From positions 1,674,001 through 1,738,000 of the forward strand of contig NZ_RAPR01000001.1 in the NCBI RefSeq assembly GCF_003610235.1: DNA of 64,000 nt, written 5' to 3'. Under the pieces are notes generated by a model that was not told where the DNA came from, did not search any database, and saw nothing but the letters and a program-made list of their open reading frames with translations. The first letter of the stretch is position 1. Each line of letters begins with the position of its first letter. The DNA is from Catellatospora citrea. GTDB lineage: Bacteria > Actinomycetota > Actinomycetes > Mycobacteriales > Micromonosporaceae. The position numbers were made by a program, and so were the translations under genes. This document shows, piece after piece, positions 15,958 through 23,658 of this stretch.

Positions 15958-18306
15958 ATGCCCGTGCCCCGCTACGACTCCGCGCCGGTGGACCGCCCGT
16001 CCGGCCTGATCCCTCCTCCTGTCGACCTGTCCGGGGTGACCGAGCTGCGCCTGCACGGCGTCGGCGGCACCACCGCGGAGGACCTGCTCGGCGACCTCGC
16101 CCCGCAGCAGGTCTCCGGCGACCGCATCGCCGGCTTCTACCGCACCGCCGACCTGCCCGCCCGCCACGTCGAGGCGTACTCGTGGGGCGGCCTCACCTCC
16201 CGCAGCGGCTCGCGCGTGCTGTGGCTGCTGCTGCTGCCGTTCGCGATGGCCAACCTGGCCGGGTGGATGTGCACGCCGAAGACCCACGGCTCCGGCTGGC
16301 GGTTCCGGCTGCACCGCACCTTCGTGCGCTGGACCGCGCTGGGCATCACCGTGAACGTGGTGCTGGTCATGGCCATGGGCACCATGGAGCTGCTGGCCTA
16401 CCAGTGCGGCGGGCGCGACGACTGCGCCGGTGACAACTGGCTGCTGAGCTGGCTGCGCGGCCCGCTGCTGGCCGAGCACGCCGGTCGGCGGCTGCTGGTC
16501 GGCGCGCTGGTGCCGGTGCTGTTCGTGGCCTTCCTGGCGGTGCTGACCCTGCGCAGCATCAACCGCTACGAGGAGGTCGACCCGCCGTACCAGGTGGGGA
16601 ACAAGCCGCCGCGGGCCGCGACCAGCGCCGCCCAGCCCCAGCTGACGCTGGCCGACCGCGCCTTCTGGGACGGCCGCCGCAGCGCCTTCGACCTGGGCTG
16701 CGCGCACGTCGCCGCGGCGCTGGCCTTCATCGCGCTGGCCCTGGCCTACACGGGCCACGGCATGGTGGCCGCCGGCGACCTGCCCGGACCGGCCGCCCGC
16801 TGGGCGCTGCTCGCCGCGCTCGGCCTCGGCGGCGCGGCGGTGCTCGGCGCGCTGATCGTGACCGCGCTGGACGCCTGCCGCCGGTGGGCGGCCGGGCTGC
16901 TGATCGCCCTGGCCGTCGCCGCGCTGGCCGCCGCGGCCGTGTTCCTGCTGGCCCAGCCCGAGCTGGGGCACCCGTGGGGCTACCTGCCGAACATGCGGTA
17001 CACCATCAACATCGCCTTCGGCGGCATCTTCGGCGCGCTGGGACTGACGTTGGTGTCCACGCTGCTGGGCGGCTGGAAGCGGGGCATCTTCTTCATCTTC
17101 GGCCCGTTCGTGGTGCTCGCGGTCAGCATCGCGCTGCTCAACGCGGTGATGCTGGGCGCGATGCTGCGCATCACCGACCTGTTCGGCGAGGTGAACTCGC
17201 TGTCGCTGGTGCCGGTCGTGCCGGCCGCACCCGGCGAGCTCTACGTGTATCCGATCATCACCACGCTGCACCAGTACCTGACCCTGGTCCCGCTGGCCCT
17301 GATCCTGCTGTTCGGCGTCTTCGAGCTGATCGCGTACTGGCGCGCCGGCGCGAGCCGCAAGGCCCGCGCGCAGGCCGAGAGGTTCTACGCCGTCGACCGC
17401 TACCCTCAGCCCGACGGCGAGCCCGACTGGTACGACAACGCGGCCGCGCAGCGGCGCTGGATCGCGAGCGTGGTGCGGGCTCGGGTGGTCGCGCAGATGC
17501 CGCGCCACATCGACCGCCTGCTGACCTCGATGGCGGTGGTCGGGGTGGTCCTGCTGATCGCGATCCAGATCCGCTACTGGGTGTTCCACCAGCTGCCCTG
17601 GGGCACGGCGTGGACGGTCACCGCGGGCAGCTACCTCACCGCGGCGCTGCCGATCCTGGTGGTGCTGCTGCTGCGGCGTGGCTGGACCAACCTGGCCAGC
17701 CGCCGCCGCATCGGCGTGATCTGGGACGTGTGCACGTTCTGGCCGCGCGCGTTCCACCCGCTCGCGCCGCCGTCCTACGCCGAGCGGGCGGTGCCCGAGG
17801 TGCAGCGGCGGCTGTGGCGGCTGCACAGCAACGGCGGCAAGGTCGTCGTGGCCGCGCACAGCCAGGGCAGCGTCATCGCCGCGGCCGCCCTGCTGCAGCG
17901 GGACAACCTGCCCGCCGACGGCCGGTACGCCCTGGTCACCTTCGGCTCGCCGCTGCGCACGCTGTACGGGTGGGCGTTCCCGGCGTACTTCACCGACACC
18001 GTGCTGCGCTCCCTGGAGCCACGGCTGCACGCGTGGCGCAACTTCCACTACGACACCGACTACATCGGCGGCGCGGCGCTGGCCGCCGAGCCGAAGTCAC
18101 CCGTGGACGTGCTGCTGCCCGACCCGGAGACCTGCTGGTACATCTACGGCCAGCCGCTGCCGCTGGCCCGGCGGCACACCGGCTACTGGGACGACCCGGC
18201 GGTGTGGCGGCAGGTCGACGAGCTGGCCGCGGCCCTGGCCGCCGGACCGCAGGTGCCCGTGCAGCCCGGCCCGCCCGTGACCGAGAGCGAGATCGGCCTG
18301 TCCTGA
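15958..18306 (+). CDS. Large multi-helix membrane protein with a lipase-like GxSxG motif
   Basis: About 780 residues. The N-terminus has VTELRLHGVGGTTAEDLLGD; then six or more membrane helices (SRVLWLLLLPFAMANLAG, TALGITVNVVLVMAMGTM, FIALALAYTGHGMVAAG and others); a cytosolic-looking tail holds VVVAAHSQGSVIAAAALL followed by VTFGSPLRTLYGW. The HSQGS motif and the FGSPLR strand resemble an alpha/beta hydrolase of the lipase kind. The family is conserved in actinobacteria but uncharacterised. The ATG at 15958 is favoured by a CAGGG site; an ATG 51 bases upstream is possible. A GTTGCC/GGCAAC hairpin lies in that interval. Confidence 0.7.
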   Translation: MPVPRYDSAPVDRPSGLIPPPVDLSGVTELRLHGVGGTTAEDLLGDLAPQQVSGDRIAGFYRTADLPARHVEAYSWGGLTSRSGSRVLWLLLLPFAMANLAGWMCTPKTHGSGWRFRLHRTFVRWTALGITVNVVLVMAMGTMELLAYQCGGRDDCAGDNWLLSWLRGPLLAEHAGRRLLVGALVPVLFVAFLAVLTLRSINRYEEVDPPYQVGNKPPRAATSAAQPQLTLADRAFWDGRRSAFDLGCAHVAAALAFIALALAYTGHGMVAAGDLPGPAARWALLAALGLGGAAVLGALIVTALDACRRWAAGLLIALAVAALAAAAVFLLAQPELGHPWGYLPNMRYTINIAFGGIFGALGLTLVSTLLGGWKRGIFFIFGPFVVLAVSIALLNAVMLGAMLRITDLFGEVNSLSLVPVVPAAPGELYVYPIITTLHQYLTLVPLALILLFGVFELIAYWRAGASRKARAQAERFYAVDRYPQPDGEPDWYDNAAAQRRWIASVVRARVVAQMPRHIDRLLTSMAVVGVVLLIAIQIRYWVFHQLPWGTAWTVTAGSYLTAALPILVVLLLRRGWTNLASRRRIGVIWDVCTFWPRAFHPLAPPSYAERAVPEVQRRLWRLHSNGGKVVVAAHSQGSVIAAAALLQRDNLPADGRYALVTFGSPLRTLYGWAFPAYFTDTVLRSLEPRLHAWRNFHYDTDYIGGAALAAEPKSPVDVLLPDPETCWYIYGQPLPLARRHTGYWDDPAVWRQVDELAAALAAGPQVPVQPGPPVTESEIGLS

Positions 18307-18313
18307 CCGGCGA

Positions 18314-18345
18314 CGTGCCCGTGCCGTCACCGCGGCACGGGCACG
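18314..18345. terminator. Bidirectional terminator hairpin
   Basis: CGTGCCCGTGCCG (18314-18326) and CGGCACGGGCACG (18333-18345) are perfect 13-base complementary arms around a six-base loop, placed between two convergent genes. It is the strongest intrinsic-terminator-like stem seen in the window, though without a U-tract. Confidence 0.75.
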
Positions 18346-18378
18346 GTCCTGCTCCGACGCAACGCGTCGGCGCTGCAC

Positions 18379-18714
18379 TCAGGCGCCACCGCGTGAGCCG
18401 TAGGCGGGCCCGAAGAACACCAGCAGCGCCAGGTCCTCGGTGACGTCGACGAACCGGTGCTCCTCCCCGGCCGGGACGAAGACGACCGCGCCCGGGCCGA
18501 CCTCGGCCGCACCACCGGGCGTCACGATCCGGGCCCGGCCCGCGGTGACCACGTAGACCTCGTCCTCGGTGTGCGGGCTCTGGTCGTCGACCCCGCCCGC
18601 CGGGATGCAGTAGGTGCCCACGGACAGGTCCGGCACCTTCAGATGCTCCACCCAGTCGTTGGCCGTGCCGGCCGGCGGCCGCGTCCACCGTCCCGCCCCT
18701 TCGATGATCTGCAT
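18379..18714 (-). CDS. Cupin domain protein
   Basis: A 111-residue single-domain cupin. The metal motif appears as PHTEDEVYVVTAGRARI, and the second motif as PAGEEHRFVDVTED. Such small cupins may be epimerases, dioxygenases or binding proteins; the ligand is unknown. The ATG at 18714 gives the usual length; an in-frame ATG 18 bases earlier is possible. It is the downstream partner of the PH-domain gene on the same strand. Confidence 0.8.
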   Translation of the reverse strand: MQIIEGAGRWTRPPAGTANDWVEHLKVPDLSVGTYCIPAGGVDDQSPHTEDEVYVVTAGRARIVTPGGAAEVGPGAVVFVPAGEEHRFVDVTEDLALLVFFGPAYGSRGGA

Positions 18715-18806
18715 GGCGGCCAGCGTAACCATCCGTCCGGCGCGGACGGTGCCGACAGACCCCCGCCCGGCCTTCGCCGTCGGCGGCGGGGCCGCACCCG
18801 GGCACG

Positions 18807-19349
18807 TCAGCCGCCCAGTTCGGCGCCGGCAGCGACCGCCAGCTCGTAGATCCGGTCGGCGTGGCGTTGCACGCGCCGCTCCGTCGTGGTCGCCAGCCAG
18901 CGGAGATTGACCGTCCGGTACTCCACGGCACGAGGTGACCCGGCCTGCGCCGGCAGCTCGAACGATCCATCGCGGCCGGTCCGCGCCGGAGTGACCACGT
19001 AATCGAGCGCGGGCGCGTAGTAGCGCCCGCCTGCGCCATGGGAGCCTTCGAAGACACGCACGGCGCGCAGGCTCTGCCAGGGAATGCGCCGGGTGCACAG
19101 CAGACCGCGTACCAGCAGGTGTTCCTCACGGGAGTACACGCCCTGCGATGCGGCTCGCACGGCCAGGGTGAGCCAGAGCGCGCACCACAGTGCCAGGCCG
19201 AGCCCTGCCACCGGCAGACCCGCCGCCGAGACGGCCTCCTCCCGCCGCACCGCGGCGACGACGTTGCCGCCCCCGCACAGCGCCATCCCCAGCATGCCCA
19301 CGGCCACCAGCGCGTTCTGGCCGGGGCTGACGACTGCCCCGTTACTCAT
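18807..19349 (-). CDS. Membrane protein with PH-like domain
   Basis: A 180-residue protein with two N-terminal hydrophobic helices (LVAVGMLGMALCGGGNVVAA and LPVAGLGLALWCALWLTLAV), followed by a bacterial PH-like domain: EEHLLVRGLLCTRRIPWQSL then VRVFEG. The arrangement is common in actinobacteria and is of unknown function. It is divergent from the SGNH esterase gene across 312 bases. Confidence 0.7.
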   Translation of the reverse strand: MSNGAVVSPGQNALVAVGMLGMALCGGGNVVAAVRREEAVSAAGLPVAGLGLALWCALWLTLAVRAASQGVYSREEHLLVRGLLCTRRIPWQSLRAVRVFEGSHGAGGRYYAPALDYVVTPARTGRDGSFELPAQAGSPRAVEYRTVNLRWLATTTERRVQRHADRIYELAVAAGAELGG

Positions 19350-19661
19350 CCGGCCACGTTAACGACGCCTGTCGAGGCCGCCGGTCGCTACTCGTCGCGC
19401 ACTGCAAGAAGTTGACCGCCGGTGGCGCTCACCGCGCCGCTTCTGGGGCGGGATGTGCTGACATGGCGGTCCCCTGCCACGCCGGTGGCGAGCCCGGCAA
19501 CCATGCGTGCTGGCTGGGCAAACGGATCCAATGTAGCCATCCGCATGCGGTCGCGCCAGACCCTCGAAACATCTTGCAACACTTGCGAATTGAGATCTTC
19601 ACAACCGGCGTTTCAACTGATATCTATATGCGATCGATCGACCCCTGACCCGGAGGACGAC
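19350..19661. other. Intergenic region between divergent genes
   Basis: 312 bases with no convincing gene. The part nearest the esterase (19560-19630) is AT-richer and carries CTTGCAACACTTGCG, two spaced copies of CTTGC, and TATCTATAT, a plausible -10 region about 30 bases before the esterase start. Confidence 0.4.
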
Positions 19662-20465
19662 TTGACCCGATCGCGCCTGCTGACCTTCACGGCGAGCCTC
19701 GCCACCGCCTTCACCGTGCTGGTCGCCCTGGCAGCCACCCCCGCCCAGGCTGCTTCCACCGTCCGCTACGTCGCCCTCGGCGACTCCTACTCCTCCGGCG
19801 TCGGCGCCGGCAGCTACACCTCCGAGAGCGGCGCGTGCCAGCGCAGCACCAAGGCCTATCCCGCCCTGTGGGCCGCCGCCAACGCCCCCGCCGCGTACGC
19901 CTTCGTCGCCTGCTCCGGCGCGACCACCACCAGTGTCACCAGCTCGCAGCTGTCCGCCCTCAGCAGCTCCACCACGCTGGTCAGCATCACCGTCGGCGGC
20001 AACGACGTCGGCTTCGCCAACATCATGTCGACCTGCGCCCTCCAGGGCACCACCCAGTGCGTCGCCGCCGTGCAGACCGCCGAGGACAAGGCCCGCGCGT
20101 CCCTGCCCGGGCTGCTCGACAACGTGTACAACGCGATCCGCTCCCGCGCCCCCAACGCCCGCGTGGTGGTGCTCGGCTATCCGGTCTTCTACCAGCTCGG
20201 CACCGTGTGCGTCGGGCTCAGCGCCACGTCCCACGCGAAGATCAACGAAGGCATCAACCTGGTCGACGACCTCACCCGCACCGCCGCCGGCCGCCACGGG
20301 TTCACCTTCGCCGACGTGCGCTCCATCTTCGTCGGCCACCAGCTCTGCAGCGGCGACAAGTGGCTGCACGCCCTCAACTTCGCCAGCCTCGGCATCTCCT
20401 ACCACCCCATGGCCACCGGCCACTCCGGCGGCTACTACCCCGTCTTCCGCACCGCCGCCGCCTGA
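19662..20465 (+). CDS. Secreted SGNH/GDSL-type lipase or esterase
   Basis: A 267-residue exported hydrolase. Residues 1-31 form a Sec signal peptide (MTRSRLLTFTAS, a hydrophobic core, then ATPAQAA). SGNH blocks: ALGDSYSSGVGAG (nucleophile Ser), TVGGNDVGF (Gly and Asn), and SYHPMATGHSGG near the end (catalytic His). It resembles Streptomyces-type extracellular lipases, and its Cys pairs suggest disulfides. The start is TTG, clearly set by GGAGG six bases upstream; earlier frames lack a signal peptide. Confidence 0.88.
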   Translation: MTRSRLLTFTASLATAFTVLVALAATPAQAASTVRYVALGDSYSSGVGAGSYTSESGACQRSTKAYPALWAAANAPAAYAFVACSGATTTSVTSSQLSALSSSTTLVSITVGGNDVGFANIMSTCALQGTTQCVAAVQTAEDKARASLPGLLDNVYNAIRSRAPNARVVVLGYPVFYQLGTVCVGLSATSHAKINEGINLVDDLTRTAAGRHGFTFADVRSIFVGHQLCSGDKWLHALNFASLGISYHPMATGHSGGYYPVFRTAAA

Positions 20466-20470
20466 CGGAT

Positions 20471-20513
20471 GAAGGGCGCCTTCACCCGCCTGGTCGGCCC
20501 GAAGGCGTCCTTC
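20471..20513. repeat. Two direct copies of a GAAGG-N3-CCTTC palindrome
   Basis: GAAGGGCGCCTTC (20471-20483) and GAAGGCGTCCTTC (20501-20513) are small palindromes 30 bases apart, each followed by ACCCG. They sit between convergent genes; the second overlaps the stop codon of the reverse-strand gene. They may act as terminators and resemble the GGAAGG..CCTTCC intergenic repeats of Micromonosporaceae. Confidence 0.5.
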
Positions 20514-21453
20514 ACCCGGCCGTCGACGACGCACCCGTCGGCAGTCGCGCATCTCCGCCGCCGGTGAGGTGGGCAGCCAGATTCTCGAACGCCTCGCGCA
20601 ACGGGTCCTTCTCCTGCGACGCCTCCCCGAACACGGCGAGCCTGTCCTCGTAGGCGTAGAGAGGCTGGTATGGAACCTCCACCGCGCGCCAGTACGCCGC
20701 CCGCTCCTGTTCGGTCATGCCGGTCGGCAGGCCCGCGAACAGCTGCCGTGCCGCCGCACGACCTGCATCGGCCTTGTCCCGCTCGGCGAGATCGACCCGC
20801 ATCGGCACCGGCAGGATGCGGATCCGCGGATACCGTTCCTGGATCCTCACCGCAGCGGTGGCGGCGCTCTCCATGCCTCGGCGGCTGAGGGTGAAGCAGG
20901 CCACCAGGGTGTCTGGAAGGTGAGCGGTGCAGATGTCGGCCAGGTCGCCCTGGCCGCTACAGCCGTCTATCAGGGCGACGTCGTAGTCGCGTCGCAGCTG
21001 CGTCCGTACGGCGTCGAAGAACCTCGCGCCGTCACCGGCGTGGTAGAACCGGTCCCAGTTCATCGTGCTCAGCGGAGCGGCGTAGTCGGTGTTCTCCCGG
21101 CCCGCCGGGAGGAGGTCGATACCTCCACGACCGGGAAAGTCGCCGTCGACGGCCATGACGTGGCGCGAGACCTGCACGTGATCGCTCACGGGCGCCGACC
21201 GGCGGCTGCCCGTCGCCTGATCCTCGAAACCCCGCACCATGTTGATCACGCCGAGCTGCTCGGCGGCCTCAGCCTTCAGGTACGGCCGGAACATCCGGTG
21301 CAGGCCGGGCGACACGAGATTCCAGTCGGCAGCCAGCACCCGCTTGCCGCTGCTGGCGAGAATCCAGGCGACATTGGCCAGCGCCATGGTGCGCCCGGTT
21401 CCACCCATGACCGAGTGGAGCGTCACCACCTGGCCGGTCGACATCCGGTCCAT
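20512..21453 (-). CDS. Stand-alone paralogue of the FxsT ParA-like ATPase domain, active site altered
   Basis: This 313-residue protein aligns along its full length with residues 1-310 of FxsT (23659-27606), sharing TMALANVAWILA, GKRVL, SPGLHR, ADICT.HLPD and RILPVPMRVD. Key nucleotide-site residues differ: deviant Walker A reads SVMGGTGRT where FxsT has SYKGGTGRT (Lys16 to Met); DWDLES is DWNLVS (Asp45 to Asn, Glu47 to Val); and IDSRTG is IDGCSG. ATP hydrolysis is therefore doubtful, and it may be a regulatory or dominant partner of FxsT. The ATG at 21453 has AGGA upstream and gives the same numbering as FxsT. It lies just after a hydrolase gene on the same strand. Confidence 0.8.
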   Translation of the reverse strand: MDRMSTGQVVTLHSVMGGTGRTMALANVAWILASSGKRVLAADWNLVSPGLHRMFRPYLKAEAAEQLGVINMVRGFEDQATGSRRSAPVSDHVQVSRHVMAVDGDFPGRGGIDLLPAGRENTDYAAPLSTMNWDRFYHAGDGARFFDAVRTQLRRDYDVALIDGCSGQGDLADICTAHLPDTLVACFTLSRRGMESAATAAVRIQERYPRIRILPVPMRVDLAERDKADAGRAAARQLFAGLPTGMTEQERAAYWRAVEVPYQPLYAYEDRLAVFGEASQEKDPLREAFENLAAHLTGGGDARLPTGASSTAG

Positions 21454-21503
21454 CGATCCTGACTCCGTTCTGGCGAGAGGTCTGCGGATGGGCGACACGG
21501 CGC

Positions 21504-22409
21504 CTAGGCCGCGCCGGCAGAGGGTCCGAGCGCGAATTCGGTCTGCTCAGCCTGGCCCACGCACCACTGCAGCATGCGCGGCAGTGTCTCCATGGCCGCG
21601 AAATGCCCTTTGCCCACCTGAACCTCGAGTTCGGCGGTCGGCAACCGGTCCTTCAGCCAGCGGCTGTGGCTAACGGGCGAGAAGGTGTCGTCGTCCCCGT
21701 GCCACAGCCGCACCGGGGTCTTGATACCGGTCAGCGCGAATCCCCATGGCTTGCGGAAGGCGAGGACGTCATCGATCCATCCCCCCGGCCCTCCTTGCAC
21801 GGCCTCGCGGTAGGCCTCGTGCAGCTGTCGCCTCATGTCATCGACGATCGCCCAGTCCCGCTCCCCCATCTGCGGCTTGAGGAAGTTCAGCATCGTCTCC
21901 GGATCGTCGCGCATCGCCTCCGCTCGAGCAGTCAGCGTCTGGATCAGGGCCTCCTCGGTCTTCGCCTGCTCGTACGCTTCGACATTCGAGGGAGCCATCC
22001 CGTCTGACCAGTCCAGGCCATCCGCAGTGGCGGGCGCGATGCTGACCAGCACGGCAGTCCGGGTCACCCGATTGCCGAGCAGTTCCGCGCACGCCAGCGC
22101 GTGCGGGCCACCACCCGAACGGCCTACCACCGCGAACTTCGCCAGCTCCAACTGATCGGCGATCGCCGCCACGTCGGCAGCGGCGTCGGCAACGCTGCGC
22201 CCCTGCTTTCGCGTCGAGCCGCCATATCCCGGCCGGTCGTAACTGATGAGCCGGATCCCAAGGCTGTGCAGCCTCATCGGTCGCGGCCGGGGACCGGCCT
22301 TGCTGCCGGGCATGCCGTGGCACAGGACGACCGGGACCCCGTCGTCGGGTCCGGTGGACTCGAACGCCAGCCAACGGCCGTCAGGCGTCTCGACGTACGG
22401 CAAGTCCAT
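21504..22409 (-). CDS. Alpha/beta hydrolase, copy 1
   Basis: A 301-residue alpha/beta hydrolase. Oxyanion strand VVLCHGMPGSKAGP; YDRPGYGGS; nucleophile elbow VVGRSGGGPHAL (Ser98); acid in WHGDDDTFSP; His in GKGHFAAMETLP. The start is set by GAGG just before the ATG. It is closely similar to the divergent hydrolase at 22740 in all of these motifs, so the two are paralogues. It precedes the altered ATPase copy on the same strand. The substrate is unknown; a role linked to the FxSxx system is inferred only from position. Confidence 0.85.
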   Translation of the reverse strand: MDLPYVETPDGRWLAFESTGPDDGVPVVLCHGMPGSKAGPRPRPMRLHSLGIRLISYDRPGYGGSTRKQGRSVADAAADVAAIADQLELAKFAVVGRSGGGPHALACAELLGNRVTRTAVLVSIAPATADGLDWSDGMAPSNVEAYEQAKTEEALIQTLTARAEAMRDDPETMLNFLKPQMGERDWAIVDDMRRQLHEAYREAVQGGPGGWIDDVLAFRKPWGFALTGIKTPVRLWHGDDDTFSPVSHSRWLKDRLPTAELEVQVGKGHFAAMETLPRMLQWCVGQAEQTEFALGPSAGAA

Positions 22410-22739
22410 CACTTCCTCGGTTCGTGATGTCGCGCGGGGGATGGCGCGCACAGCGAGAGCAGCCGGCGCGGGTCGCGAGCGACGGCTCCGCGCCCACCGG
22501 CAGGACGACTCAGCAGGTGTGGTCTGAGGTTCGCTGAAACTTACACCGTCGGCACTGGAATGCATATGACGCCAGCAGCGGACGCGCCGAGGTGCGAGAA
22601 CCGCTGGTAGTTCGACAAATGAACGCGGAGAGTGAACATCGCGTTGCTCAACATTACTTTGACCTCCATGCATCGGATAGCATGAGAGACCCTCACTTCG
22701 TCACTGTCGTCGAGGGAAGACAAACGGAGGACTCCAGGT
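22410..22739. other. Divergent intergenic region between the hydrolase paralogues
   Basis: 330 bases without a convincing gene. The stretch 22540-22700 is clearly AT-richer than its surroundings and should hold both divergent promoters. TTTGACC at 22658-22664 followed by GGATAGCAT is the best forward-strand candidate, but the spacing is short. No strong palindrome was seen. Confidence 0.4.
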
Positions 22740-23642
22740 TTGCACCACCAACGACTGACCGAGCATGAAGTTGTCCTTCCAGACGGCAGATTGTTGCAGG
22801 TGAGCGTCTCGGGCGCCCCGAACGGATCACCGGTCTTCCTGCTGCACGGCACACCCGGCTCCCGGCAGGGCCCCAAACCGCGCAGCAGCGTGCTGTACCG
22901 GCTCGGCATCAAGCTGATCTGCTATGACCGGCCGGGATACGGCGGTTCGAACCGGCACCCCGGCCGGCGTGTCGCCGACGCCGCGGCCGACGTCGCCGCG
23001 ATCGCCGACGACCTCCACCTGGACCGGTTCTCCGTGGTCGGCCGCTCCGGCGGTGGGCCGCACGCGCTGGCCTGCCCGGCGCTCCTGCCCGAGCGGGTGC
23101 ACCGGACCGCCGTGCTCGTGGGCATCGCACCGTCCAATGCCGAGGGCCTGGACTGGTTCGACGGCATGGCCCAGGACAACGTGCACGAGTACGAGACCGC
23201 CGACAACGACCTGGCCGTCCTCGCCGAGCGGCTGCGGCTGCGCGCGGAGCGGGTGCTGCACGACCCGGAGAGCCTGCTGGAGATGCTGCGCAGCCAGATG
23301 GCCGAGGCGGACCGGCGCTTCGTCGACCGGATCGCGATCCGGCGCCTGCTCGCCGCCACCTACACCGAGGCGTTGCGCGGCGGTCCGTACGGGTGGTTCG
23401 ACGACGTGCTGGCCTTCCGCGGGGACTGGGGCTTCGGCCTCGACACCATCAGCGGGCCGGTGAAGCTGTGGCACGGCGAGGACGACACCTTCTCCCCCGC
23501 CGGGCACACCCGCTGGCTGGCACGGCAGATTCCGCACGCCGAGGTCCAGGTGCGGACCGACACCGCGCACTTCGGCGCGGTCGAGGTGCTGCCGGAGATC
23601 CTCGCCTGGCTGACGGCGCAGCCCGACTACCTGCACCGATAG
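22740..23642 (+). CDS. Alpha/beta hydrolase, copy 2
   Basis: A 300-residue alpha/beta hydrolase paralogous to the one at 21504: VFLLHGTPGSRQGPKPR, YDRPGYGGSNRH, VVGRSGGGPHALAC (nucleophile Ser), WHGEDDTFSPAGHTRWL (acid) and TDTAHFGAVEVLPE (His). The catalytic triad is intact. The start is TTG with GGAGG nine bases upstream; the family normally begins near here. It converges on fxsT with a 16-base gap between stops. No signal peptide. The substrate is unknown. Confidence 0.85.
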   Translation: MHHQRLTEHEVVLPDGRLLQVSVSGAPNGSPVFLLHGTPGSRQGPKPRSSVLYRLGIKLICYDRPGYGGSNRHPGRRVADAAADVAAIADDLHLDRFSVVGRSGGGPHALACPALLPERVHRTAVLVGIAPSNAEGLDWFDGMAQDNVHEYETADNDLAVLAERLRLRAERVLHDPESLLEMLRSQMAEADRRFVDRIAIRRLLAATYTEALRGGPYGWFDDVLAFRGDWGFGLDTISGPVKLWHGEDDTFSPAGHTRWLARQIPHAEVQVRTDTAHFGAVEVLPEILAWLTAQPDYLHR

Positions 23643-23658
23643 CCCCCCGACCGCGACC

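Noticed and set aside
20512..21453. Chromosome or plasmid partition ParA
   Set aside because: Best explained as the FxsT N-terminal domain paralogue; no ParB gene or parS-like repeats nearby.
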